Part shown: positions 23,866-32,149 of the stretch, piece after piece
Numbering within the stretch: position 1 is the first letter of the stretch
Layout of the letters: every line of letters starts with the position of its first letter
Assembly: GCA_938011325.1 (NCBI GenBank)
Contig: CALLUD010000006.1
Location: 1-64,000 of the forward strand
Reading direction: 5' to 3'
From: an uncultured Spartobacteria bacterium
GTDB taxonomy: Bacteria; Verrucomicrobiota; Verrucomicrobiia; Chthoniobacterales; JAATET01
Length of the DNA: 64,000 nucleotides
Made by a program: the position numbers and the translations under genes
The notes under the pieces: generated by a model
The model's input: the letters and a program-made list of their open reading frames with translations, nothing else
Databases searched by the model: none
What the model was told of the DNA's origin: nothing

Positions 23866-25170
23866 ATGATTTTCTCCAACGAAGAGACCGAAGACCTCAT
23901 CGCCGCCGACAAGACGCACACCTGGCATCCCTTCACGCAGATGCAGGATTGGTGTGCGCCGGAGCACGAACCGCTGGTTCTCGTGGAGGGGCGCGGCACC
24001 ATGCTGCGCGACAGTCGCGGTCGCGAATACTTCGACGGAAACTCCTCGATCTGGACGAACATTCACGGCCACAACCACCCGCGAATCAACGCCGCGATCC
24101 GCGAGCAGCTCGATCGCGTCGCGCACGTTTCGTTCCTCGGCTCGACAAATGCCCCCGCCGCCCGGCTCGCGCGCCGGCTCTCCGGCCTCTTCACCCGCGA
24201 CACGCTGCCCCGCGTCTTTTTCTCCGATGATGGCTCGACCGCGATCGAGGTCGCGTTGAAAATGTCCGTCCAATACTGGCAGCTCGCCGGGCATCCCGTG
24301 CGAAACCGCTTTCTCGCCTTCGACCAGGCCTATCACGGCGACACAGCCGGGGCCTCGAGCGTGGGCGGCATTGCCGGCTTCCACGGACGATTCGAGAGAA
24401 TGCACTTCCCGGTCGAGCGAATCCGCTCCCTCGAGGATCTCTCGCGCATCGAGCAGCCGGAAACGATCGCGGCCGCCATCATCGAGCCGCTGGTTCAGGG
24501 CGCGGCGGGCATCCGGCTCTGGCCCCCCGGCATGCTTCGCGAGCTCAGCGCGTGGTGCGACCTGCACGGCATCCTTCTCATTCTCGACGAAGTGCTCACG
24601 GGCTTTGGACGCACGGGCACCATGTTCGCCTGCGAGCAGGAGCGCGTGTTTCCGGATTTCCTCTGCCTCGCCAAGGGCATTACCGGCGGCTACCTGCCAC
24701 TCGCCGCGACGCTCACCACCGAGCGAATCTTTCAACAATTCCTCGGCCACGTCTCCGAGCTGAAGACCTTCTACTACGGCCACAGCTACACGGGAAATCC
24801 CCTCGCCTGTGCGGCGGCGCTCGCCAGTCTCGACATCTTCGAGGAAGAGCAGGTTCTCGAAAATCTTCAGCCGAAGATCTCCACGCTTCGCTCCCTGCTC
24901 GATGGACTGAGGAATCACCCGCACGTGCGCGACGTTCGCCAATGCGGCTTCATCGCCGGCATCGAACTGGTCGCCGACAAGGCCGATGACCGCACCTATC
25001 CTTGGGCCGATCTCATGGGAGCGAAAGTCTGCATGGCCGCCCGCAAGCATGGGCTGCTGACCCGCCCGATTCTCGACACGATCGTGCTCATGCCGCCGCT
25101 CTGCAGCCGCGAAGAAGAACTCGAGCGAGCCGTCGACGCGATCCGCAAAGCCATCGACGAAGTCTGCTGA
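23866..25170 (+). CDS. bioA: Adenosylmethionine-8-amino-7-oxononanoate aminotransferase
   Basis: A 434-residue class III PLP aminotransferase that makes 7,8-diaminopelargonate for biotin synthesis, using SAM as amino donor. Distinctive BioA features are HTWHPFTQMQDW (18-29), DGNSSIWTNIHGHNHPRIN (58-75), D241 in ILDEVLTGFGRTG, the Schiff-base lysine K270 in CLAKGITGGYLPLA, and FYYGHSYTGNPLACAAAL. ATG 23866 matches the family start. No other bio genes are in view. It is convergent with the LptD gene; the 37-base gap holds only a weak CTGCG/CGCAG hairpin. Confidence 0.93.
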   Translation: MIFSNEETEDLIAADKTHTWHPFTQMQDWCAPEHEPLVLVEGRGTMLRDSRGREYFDGNSSIWTNIHGHNHPRINAAIREQLDRVAHVSFLGSTNAPAARLARRLSGLFTRDTLPRVFFSDDGSTAIEVALKMSVQYWQLAGHPVRNRFLAFDQAYHGDTAGASSVGGIAGFHGRFERMHFPVERIRSLEDLSRIEQPETIAAAIIEPLVQGAAGIRLWPPGMLRELSAWCDLHGILLILDEVLTGFGRTGTMFACEQERVFPDFLCLAKGITGGYLPLAATLTTERIFQQFLGHVSELKTFYYGHSYTGNPLACAAALASLDIFEEEQVLENLQPKISTLRSLLDGLRNHPHVRDVRQCGFIAGIELVADKADDRTYPWADLMGAKVCMAARKHGLLTRPILDTIVLMPPLCSREEELERAVDAIRKAIDEVC

Positions 25171-25207
25171 ACGCCGGCGTGCCGCGCTGCGATTACGCAG
25201 TGGGACG

Positions 25208-27673
25208 TCAGTCGTCCGAGCCGAGAGGGCCGGTGCCCTGATCGAACGCCAGCGGAAGGGTGACTTGCGGAGCGTCCTTGAGCGTCATCGTGAAGAGGAC
25301 ACCGTATTCGGTATCGCCACCCCGGTTCTCACGGACTTCGCCACCGACTGACACAATCCAGGACGACAGGTCACGGTGCACCATGTAACGCTGCAGAAGC
25401 AGGATGTCCTCCACCGCCTCGTAGGTCGCCTGGGCGCTCACGCCCCAGTTCGAGGTGATCTGGTAATAGGCGTAGCCGGAGAGCTGGTTGCTGTCCTCGA
25501 AGAACGGACTGTCGTCCAGGTAACGATCGCTGAATTGCAGCAACAGGTCGCGCCACGGCATGAACAGGATCGAGGTGTTCACGTCCGTGAAGCCCTCGTT
25601 GGTCATCGGAATCTGCGCGTCCATGCGCAGCGTGGCCCAGCTCACCGGGCGGAACTCGATGCGATTGACGGCGTTTGAGACGATGCCGTTGTCGTTGTCC
25701 ACATAGGGGTTGTTGAAATTGAGGTCAAAGAACGAATCGACGACGAACCACTCCCAGTTGTCGTCGCCGCGGCGGGTCGTGAGCCGGTTGCGCACACCAA
25801 GTCGCAGGATGCTCCAGGTGTCGATCGAGTCGATGGCGACGAACTGCGGGAAATCGAGCGGGAGCGGATCGGTCGCGGCGACCACGCGGTCGAACTGGAG
25901 AATCTCGTCGCGGCCTTTGCCGAAGTTGTGGACGTAGGAATAGTTGAAATACGGCTGCGTGGTGTGGAGGACGCCGTCGAGGCCGAGGGCGCGCAGCTGG
26001 ATTTCCTCGTATCGCTTCGAGAGCTTGAACGAGCCCTCGAATCCGATGTTCATGATTGGCCGGAACGTGCCGCCGCCCGTCTCAAGCGCGCGACCGTCGA
26101 GGCTGTCGCCATTCTCGATCGCGGCGGCCTGGGCTTCGAAGGATTCAGCCTGTGCGAGCTGGGCCTGCTGGGAATTTCTCAGCGCGTCGATCTGCGCCTG
26201 CAGCCGCGCAGCCTGCACGGGATTGCTCGTCGAGTTCAGCTGGCTTTGAAGCTGGCTGATCTGCGCGCCCTGCTGCGCGGCGAGCATGCGACTCGAGTCG
26301 GCACGCTGCTGGAAATTGGCGATGCGGGTGCGCTGCTGCTCGCTGAGGACGTCGATCGTGCGCCCGGTCTTGCTGTAGTAGGTGCCACGAATACCGATCT
26401 TCGGAATGAGCGACAGCCAGCCGAAATACGTCTTCGGATAGGAAAACTGGTGGAACGTGTCGAACCTCGTGGCGTCGTAGTCCGGGAAGATCGAGCCATC
26501 GGGGAAGGCGCGGCGATAGTAGCCGACGCTGTTTTCGCCGTCGTAGTAGATCGGCGTGCCGAAGAACTGGTGCTGCTTGATGTCGAGGGCGAGTTCCGGC
26601 AGACGCTCGGTGGTCTGGAAGAAATCGTTCATCTGCCACCGCGTGAGCAACGTGAGCGTGTAGAACTCATCCCACTTCGTGAGGCTCACGTAGTTGTCGG
26701 GCTGCGGATCGACGCGAAACTCGTTCGGGAAGTAGTCCTCGAGAAAGTCGATGTCGCTGAGCTTGTTGATGTCGAAGCTCGCGTAGATGTCGTCGGTGAG
26801 GAAGAGGCGGTTCTGGAACGTGACGCGGTAGCGATCGTGGTCACCCGGTTCCTTCGGCTCGCCGGGACCGCCGACACGATCATCGGGGTCGATGTCGTAG
26901 GCGTAGTAGCTCTTGAATTCGCCGAAGCTGCGGTCGTCCTTGCCGAACTGGAACACGGCGTCGAAGCCGGTGCCGAAGCCAAGCTCGGTGCGGTAATCCG
27001 CGTGCACCGTGCCGATGATGTTGCCTCCGCTGCCGATCGGGAAGTTGTAGCCGGTGAGCATGTAGTAGCCCCATCGCGAGTCGTAGCCGGGACGAAGCTC
27101 GAAACCGGAGTTGTTGGTGAACGCGAAGAGATACGGGAACCACAGCACCGGGACCTCGCCGATGTAGAGCGTGGAATTCGAAAACACGACGCGCGAATCC
27201 GGATAAATGCGCACGCTCTTCGATTTGATCCGGAAATCCGGCATCGAGGAGTCGTCCGTGGTGAGCGTCGCGTCCGCCACGTGAAACTCGCGCAGCGACG
27301 GCGCCCGCAGGCTCAACGCCTGAAACTTGAGCGGCGTATAGTCGCCCTTGAACTCGAGCGCGCGGATCTGCTTGCTCTCCAGGTTGTAGAGCGCGCGCTG
27401 GCCGGTGAAGAGATTGTCCTCCGTGTAGATGCGGATGTCGCCGATGAGCAGGACGTCACGGGTGTCGGGGTTGTATTCCGCGTAGTCGGCGTAGATGCTC
27501 ACCTCGCCGTAGTGGATTTGCACGTCGCCCTCGCCGACCGCCACGCCCCCTTCGAAGCGCGAGTCGCTGGCCTGAATCTCGACGGGAACGTCCCCGAAGC
27601 TGCCAAACTGCGCACGGGCCGAAACTGCCACCAACAGCGCAATCAAACCGGCGAACCACAGAGACTTCCTCAT
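25208..27673 (-). CDS. LptD/OstA-like outer-membrane protein with a coiled-coil insert
   Basis: An 821-residue protein: signal peptide (1-21), OstA-like beta-jelly-roll domain (about 30-170; IQASDSRFEGGVAVGEGDVQ, YADYAEYNPDTRDVLLIGDI), then a large beta-barrel rich in aromatic, alternating strands. LptD assembles LPS in the outer membrane. An unusual about 80-residue stretch (about 441-522), rich in Gln, Ala, Leu and Arg, has clear heptad character (QQRTRIANFQQRADSS, QISQLQSQLNS) and sits inside the barrel region. MRKSLW at 27673 is chosen as start because it begins the signal peptide. The paired Cys residues of enterobacterial LptD are not evident. It could also be a related OstA-family porin. 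Confidence 0.78.
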   Translation of the reverse strand: MRKSLWFAGLIALLVAVSARAQFGSFGDVPVEIQASDSRFEGGVAVGEGDVQIHYGEVSIYADYAEYNPDTRDVLLIGDIRIYTEDNLFTGQRALYNLESKQIRALEFKGDYTPLKFQALSLRAPSLREFHVADATLTTDDSSMPDFRIKSKSVRIYPDSRVVFSNSTLYIGEVPVLWFPYLFAFTNNSGFELRPGYDSRWGYYMLTGYNFPIGSGGNIIGTVHADYRTELGFGTGFDAVFQFGKDDRSFGEFKSYYAYDIDPDDRVGGPGEPKEPGDHDRYRVTFQNRLFLTDDIYASFDINKLSDIDFLEDYFPNEFRVDPQPDNYVSLTKWDEFYTLTLLTRWQMNDFFQTTERLPELALDIKQHQFFGTPIYYDGENSVGYYRRAFPDGSIFPDYDATRFDTFHQFSYPKTYFGWLSLIPKIGIRGTYYSKTGRTIDVLSEQQRTRIANFQQRADSSRMLAAQQGAQISQLQSQLNSTSNPVQAARLQAQIDALRNSQQAQLAQAESFEAQAAAIENGDSLDGRALETGGGTFRPIMNIGFEGSFKLSKRYEEIQLRALGLDGVLHTTQPYFNYSYVHNFGKGRDEILQFDRVVAATDPLPLDFPQFVAIDSIDTWSILRLGVRNRLTTRRGDDNWEWFVVDSFFDLNFNNPYVDNDNGIVSNAVNRIEFRPVSWATLRMDAQIPMTNEGFTDVNTSILFMPWRDLLLQFSDRYLDDSPFFEDSNQLSGYAYYQITSNWGVSAQATYEAVEDILLLQRYMVHRDLSSWIVSVGGEVRENRGGDTEYGVLFTMTLKDAPQVTLPLAFDQGTGPLGSDD

Positions 27674-27684
27674 GCAAAACGGGA

Positions 27685-27770
27685 AGGCTAGAGAGCACCC
27701 CGGGCCGCGCAAGGAAAAAGGGAGGCGTGCCTGCCGGACGGCTGGCGTTTCACGGGTCGTCTGCTAACTT
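27685..27770. promoter_or_regulatory. Divergent promoter region of lptD-like and subtilase genes
   Basis: On the minus strand TAGCCT (27690-27685) is 11 bases before ATG 27673. On the plus strand TAACTT (27765-27770) is 9 bases before GTG 27780. Neither gene has a Shine-Dalgarno. Confidence 0.4.
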
Positions 27771-27779
27771 TCCCCTGCC

Positions 27780-29237
27780 GTGAAGATCGGCCGCACCTCC
27801 ATTTTCCGCCTTGTTCTCGCCACCTTTACTCTGGGCGCGGCGGCCATTTCGGCGGATCTCGATCTCATCGGCGTCACGGCCCTTCGCGCCAAATATCCGG
27901 AGCTGAACGGGAGCGGACAGACCGTCGCCGTGGCCGAGGCATCCGTGGGGAGCGCATGGCAGGTCAGCCCGTCGACCGTCGGCCAGCCGGAGTCATTGTT
28001 CCGGTATTACGATTCCACGCATCCCTATGGAGGAGCGGGTGCGGGATTCATCCCCGCACTCGCCTCGGGGCACGCCGGCCTGGTGGGAAATCATTTCTTC
28101 GGCGCCACCGCCGGCGTCTCGCCGGGGGTCGCAGCCGTCGAAAATTTCGCCGCCGACTACTTCGTTCTGGACGTCGTGGCACGGACCACGACCGTCGGGT
28201 CGACCACCTCATGGACTCCGGTCGGGATCAACCCGCCGATCATCAATCAAAGCTTCGTCTTCCTCACCACCGATCCGGAGATCGTGACGGAGGTCAGTCT
28301 CGCCTACGACGGCTACGCGAACCGCTTCGGCACGCTGTTCATCAACGGCGCCAACAACGGCAGCAGCACCTTCGTTTACGCGCCAGGCTCGATGTATAAC
28401 GGGATCACCGTCGGCACCCTGTCGGGAAATCACTCCGGCGGCGTGCATCTCGTCGCGCCGGGCACGGCCACGAGCTTCGCGACCCCGTATGTTTCCGGCG
28501 TGGCCACCCTGCTGCGGCAGGCGGCGGAGCTCGGGCACTTCGAGGCAATGGACGGTGTCGATCCGACGGATGCCCGGTTGCTGAAGGCCGCGCTGCTCAA
28601 CGGCGCGACGAAGACCGAGGGCTGGTCGCAAACGGAAACAAACCCGCTCGACGAGGTCTTTGGCGCGGGCGTCGTAAACGCAAAAAGCTCCCACGACATG
28701 CTCTCCGGCGGGCAGCACACCGCGAGCCTGCAGACGCTGGAAACACCCGGCTCCGTGCCCACCACGACCACACCCGCCAATTTCCTTTCCGCCACCAGCG
28801 GTTGGGACATCAACACTCTCTCGACGGCGGTGAGCTCCGACGCGGTAAACCATTATTTCTTCGATCTCTCGACGAGCTCGAACGTCGCCTTCACCGCAAC
28901 CGTCACGTGGAACAGCCTTACGGACGTCGATCTCGGCATCAACGACATCAGCAACTTCGACCTCGTGCTCGTCGACACCCTGACCGGCACGATTCTTTGG
29001 AGCAGTCACAGCACCACCGAGAATATCGAACACATTTACCTCACAGGCCTGTCGGGCAGCATCTTCGACGTGCAGGTGATCCTGCGCGGGGATGGCGGCG
29101 TCGTTACCGACGAATACGCGCTCGTGTGGTCGTGGACCGCGGTGACCACGCCGGTGCCGGAGTCGGGAGTCTTCTGGGCAATCGGGCTGGCGGGATTTCT
29201 TGGGCTCGCCATCCACACGCGGCGGCCGCGCCGCTGA
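27780..29237 (+). CDS. Subtilisin-like (S8) protein with PEP-CTERM-like tail and altered Asp site
   Basis: A 485-residue exported protein: signal peptide (about 1-25), S8-like domain (about 28-330), a jelly-roll-like C-terminal domain (about 345-455) and a sorting tail VPESGVFWAIGLAG...RRPRR. The histidine block is ASGHAGLVG (H98) and the serine block is GTATSFATPYVSG (S232), with a plausible oxyanion Asn in FINGANN. The position normally holding the catalytic Asp reads TVAVAEAS, giving Glu53. Activity may be altered or lost. The tail has VPES rather than VPEP, a tolerated variant. The start is GTG 27780. Confidence 0.75.
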   Translation: MKIGRTSIFRLVLATFTLGAAAISADLDLIGVTALRAKYPELNGSGQTVAVAEASVGSAWQVSPSTVGQPESLFRYYDSTHPYGGAGAGFIPALASGHAGLVGNHFFGATAGVSPGVAAVENFAADYFVLDVVARTTTVGSTTSWTPVGINPPIINQSFVFLTTDPEIVTEVSLAYDGYANRFGTLFINGANNGSSTFVYAPGSMYNGITVGTLSGNHSGGVHLVAPGTATSFATPYVSGVATLLRQAAELGHFEAMDGVDPTDARLLKAALLNGATKTEGWSQTETNPLDEVFGAGVVNAKSSHDMLSGGQHTASLQTLETPGSVPTTTTPANFLSATSGWDINTLSTAVSSDAVNHYFFDLSTSSNVAFTATVTWNSLTDVDLGINDISNFDLVLVDTLTGTILWSSHSTTENIEHIYLTGLSGSIFDVQVILRGDGGVVTDEYALVWSWTAVTTPVPESGVFWAIGLAGFLGLAIHTRRPRR

Positions 29238-29284
29238 CAGCACAAAGCGCCCGACCCTTTGGTATCGAATCTGCTTTTCCGCTC

Positions 29285-29300
29285 TGGCACTGTCCTTGCC
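29285..29300 (+). promoter_or_regulatory. Sigma-54-type -24/-12 match upstream of the NCS1 transporter
   Basis: TGGCAC (29285-29290), five bases, TTGCC (29296-29300): GG and GC are separated by exactly 10 bases, as in RpoN promoters. It would start transcription near 29311, only about 3 bases before ATG 29314. Nitrogen control would fit a nucleobase-catabolism operon, but chance cannot be excluded. Confidence 0.35.
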
Positions 29301-29313
29301 AGCCTGTCGTCCC

Positions 29314-30780
29314 ATGCACCGCCATCTCGACGTAACACCTCCGCCTGATTCCTCGCTGTGGAATCCCGATCTGGCGCCCGTGCCGGCCACGCAGCGCACC
29401 TGGGGCACCTGGCACATTGCCGCGCTCTGGATCGGCATGGCCGTTTGCATCCCGACCTACATGATGGCCAGCAACCTCATCGGGACCGGCATGAACTGGT
29501 GGCAGGCGCTCCTGACCATCCTGCTCGGCAACGTCATCGTGCTGATTCCGATGACGCTGAATGCGCACCCGGGCACGGCCTACGGCATTCCGTTCCCCGT
29601 GTTGCTGCGCGCGAGCTTCGGCACGCTCGGGGCAAACGTCGCTGCGCTGATGCGCGGCATCGTCGCCTGCGGCTGGTTCGGCATTCAGACGTGGATCGGC
29701 GGCTCCGCGATCTACGGCACCTTCGCGCTCATTTTCCGGTTCACTCCCGCCGGGCCCGGGGATGCGCTGCCGTTCCTGGGAATCTCCGCAGGGCAATTCA
29801 CCTGCTTCCTCCTTTTCTGGCTGGTGAACGTTTACTTCATCCTGCGCGGCATGAATTCCATCAAACGGCTGGAGTCGCTCAGCGCGCCGTTTTTGCTGCT
29901 CGTCGGCATTGCCCTCATGATCTGGGCACTCGACGCCGCAAAAGGCTTCGGCCCGCTTTTCGAGCAACCGTCCACGCTCGACACGCCTGGAAAATTCTGG
30001 CCGACGTTCCTCTCGTCGCTCACCGCGCAGGTCGGCTTCTGGGCCACGCTCTCGCTGAACATTCCGGACTTCTCGCGCTTCGCCAGAAGCCAGCGTTCAC
30101 AAATCCTCGGCCAGGCCATCGGTCTGCCGCCGACGATGGCATTCTATTCCTTCATCGGCATTGTCGTCACGAGCGCGACCATCGTTGTCTACGGCGAAGC
30201 AATCTGGGACCCCGTCGCGTTGATCGCGCGATTCGATCATCCATTTCTTTCCGTGATCGCGCTCTTCGCTCTCGCCATCGCCACCCTCTCCACAAACATC
30301 GCCGCCAACGTCGTCTCCCCCGCCAACGACTTCGCCAACCTCGCTCCACGACACATCAGCTTTCGCATCGGCGGCATGATCACCGCCTTCATCGGAGTGC
30401 TGATGGCACCGTGGGTGCTGTTTTCAAAGAGCTGGTTCTTCACGTGGATGATCGGCTACAGCGCTCTGCTTGGTCCGATCGCCGGCATCATGATCGCCGA
30501 CTATTTCGTGATTCGTCGCCGGCGTCTCAACGTCGATGAACTCTACAATCCGACCGGCATCTATTCCTACGGCAACGGCTTCAGTTCCGCGGCGCTTGCA
30601 TCCCTCGCGCTCGGCATCCTGCCGAGTCTTCCGGGCTTTCTCGGGCATGTCGGCATCCTTCCAAAATCCTCGATCCCTCCGGTCCTGAGCCTTCTCTACG
30701 ACGGCGCATGGTTCGTCGGCTTTGGCGTCGCCTTCGTCTTCTACCTTCTCTTCCGCAAGATCACCCCCCGCCCCGTCTGA
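29314..30780 (+). CDS. NCS1 family nucleobase:cation symporter
   Basis: A 488-residue transporter with about 12 membrane segments. NCS1 features include DLAPVPATQRTWGTWHIAALWIGM at the N-terminus, the GTAYGIPFPVLLRASFG loop (about 88-104), CGWFGIQTWIGG and NIPDFSRFARSQRSQ. Members import uracil, cytosine, hydantoins, allantoin or thiamine. The next gene is a beta-alanine-type aminotransferase 5 bases downstream, and dihydropyrimidine enzymes lie a few kilobases away, so uracil/thymine or dihydropyrimidine import is the best guess. ATG 29314 fits the family N-terminus; upstream in-frame codons to 29200 overlap the previous gene. Confidence 0.88.
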   Translation: MHRHLDVTPPPDSSLWNPDLAPVPATQRTWGTWHIAALWIGMAVCIPTYMMASNLIGTGMNWWQALLTILLGNVIVLIPMTLNAHPGTAYGIPFPVLLRASFGTLGANVAALMRGIVACGWFGIQTWIGGSAIYGTFALIFRFTPAGPGDALPFLGISAGQFTCFLLFWLVNVYFILRGMNSIKRLESLSAPFLLLVGIALMIWALDAAKGFGPLFEQPSTLDTPGKFWPTFLSSLTAQVGFWATLSLNIPDFSRFARSQRSQILGQAIGLPPTMAFYSFIGIVVTSATIVVYGEAIWDPVALIARFDHPFLSVIALFALAIATLSTNIAANVVSPANDFANLAPRHISFRIGGMITAFIGVLMAPWVLFSKSWFFTWMIGYSALLGPIAGIMIADYFVIRRRRLNVDELYNPTGIYSYGNGFSSAALASLALGILPSLPGFLGHVGILPKSSIPPVLSLLYDGAWFVGFGVAFVFYLLFRKITPRPV

Positions 30781-30785
30781 ATCCC

Positions 30786-32123
30786 ATGCCAACGCTGCCA
30801 CCCTGCGATCACACCCCCGCGCCCTACACCGGGCCGTCCATCGACGAGGTCAAGCGCCTGCGGGCCGAGTTCATGAACCCCGGCATCTTCCTCTACTACA
30901 AGGAGCCGATCATGCTCGTGGAGGGCCACATGCAGTATGTGTGGGATGAAACGGGCAAACGCTACCTCGACGGACTCGGCGGCATCGTCACGGTGAGTGT
31001 CGGCCATTGCCACCCGAAGGTCGTTGCCGCAGCGAACCGGCAAAACGAGACGCTCCAGCACTCGACGACCATTTATCTCCAGCCGAACGTCGCCGAATAC
31101 GCCGCCGCGCTCGCGGCGAAGATGCCGGGAAATCTCAAGGTCTGCTATTTTGTCAACTCCGGCTCCGAGGCGAACGACCTTGCGCTCCTGATGGCACGCG
31201 CGTTTACGGGCAACTACGACATCATCGCGCTTCGCAACGCCTATCACGGCGGAAATGCGGCGGCATTGTCCCTCACCGCGCACAGCACGTGGAAATTCAA
31301 CATTCCGCACAGCTTCGGCGTGCACCACGCGCAGGCGCCGTATCCCTATCGCGGGCCCTACGGCTACGACGACCCTGAGGCCGGTCGCAAATACGCGGAC
31401 GACGTCAAATCACTCATCGACTACGCGACCTCCGGCCAGATCGCCGGATTCATCGCGGAATCCATTCAAGGCGTCGGCGGCTTCGTGGAATTTCCCGACG
31501 GATATCTCCGCCATGTTTACGAGCATGTGCGCGCCGCAGGCGGTGTGTGCATCGCCGACGAAGTGCAGACCGGCTTCGGCCGCACCGGCTCGCATTACTG
31601 GGGTTTCGAGACACAGGGCGTCATTCCCGACATCGTCACGATGGCCAAAGGCATCGGCAACGGCGTCCCTCTCGCGGCCGTCATCACGACTCCGGAAATC
31701 GCCGCCGCGCTCAAGACGCGCATTCACTTCAACACGTTTGGCGGAAATCCCGTGGCAACCGCCGTGGGCAAGACCGTCCTCGAAATCATCGACGAGGAAA
31801 AGCTTCAGCAAAACTGCGCGAGGCTCGGCACGCACATCCTCGAAGGCCTCGCGAAGCTGAAGGAGAAGCATTCGATCATCGGCGACGTGCGCGGCCGCGG
31901 TCTCATGCTCGGCATCGAGCTCGTCAACGACCGCGAGACCAAAGAACCCGCGACCGCCGAATGCGCGCAGGTCGTGGAGCGCGCGAAGGAACTCGGCCTC
32001 CTCATCGGAAAGGGCGGCCTTCACGGCCAGACGATTCGTTTCGCTCCGCCAATGTGCATCACCGAAGCGGACGCGGATTTCCTCCTCGAGGCTCTCGACG
32101 TCGCCTTCGGCGAGGTGGCCTGA
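30786..32123 (+). CDS. Class III aminotransferase, AGXT2 / beta-alanine-pyruvate type
   Basis: A 445-residue PLP enzyme resembling alanine-glyoxylate aminotransferase 2 and plant PYD4. Motifs are YLDGLGGIVTVSVGHCHPKV (60-79), NSGSEANDLAL (124-134), RNAYHGGNAAALSLT, D258 in CIADEVQTGFGRTG, K288 in MAKGIGNGVPLAAV and FNTFGGNPVATA. In this context it most likely moves the amino group of beta-alanine or 3-aminoisobutyrate to pyruvate or glyoxylate. The resulting semialdehyde is the substrate of the dehydrogenase at 42722. It is co-transcribed with the NCS1 transporter (5-base gap) and convergent with the phosphatase gene. Confidence 0.85.
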   Translation: MPTLPPCDHTPAPYTGPSIDEVKRLRAEFMNPGIFLYYKEPIMLVEGHMQYVWDETGKRYLDGLGGIVTVSVGHCHPKVVAAANRQNETLQHSTTIYLQPNVAEYAAALAAKMPGNLKVCYFVNSGSEANDLALLMARAFTGNYDIIALRNAYHGGNAAALSLTAHSTWKFNIPHSFGVHHAQAPYPYRGPYGYDDPEAGRKYADDVKSLIDYATSGQIAGFIAESIQGVGGFVEFPDGYLRHVYEHVRAAGGVCIADEVQTGFGRTGSHYWGFETQGVIPDIVTMAKGIGNGVPLAAVITTPEIAAALKTRIHFNTFGGNPVATAVGKTVLEIIDEEKLQQNCARLGTHILEGLAKLKEKHSIIGDVRGRGLMLGIELVNDRETKEPATAECAQVVERAKELGLLIGKGGLHGQTIRFAPPMCITEADADFLLEALDVAFGEVA

Positions 32124-32149
32124 GCGAACACGCTAATCGCGCCGGCGTT

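Noticed and set aside
25171..25207. Terminator between bioA and the LptD-like gene
   Set aside because: Only a 5-bp CTGCG/CGCAG hairpin without a T run, too weak to call.
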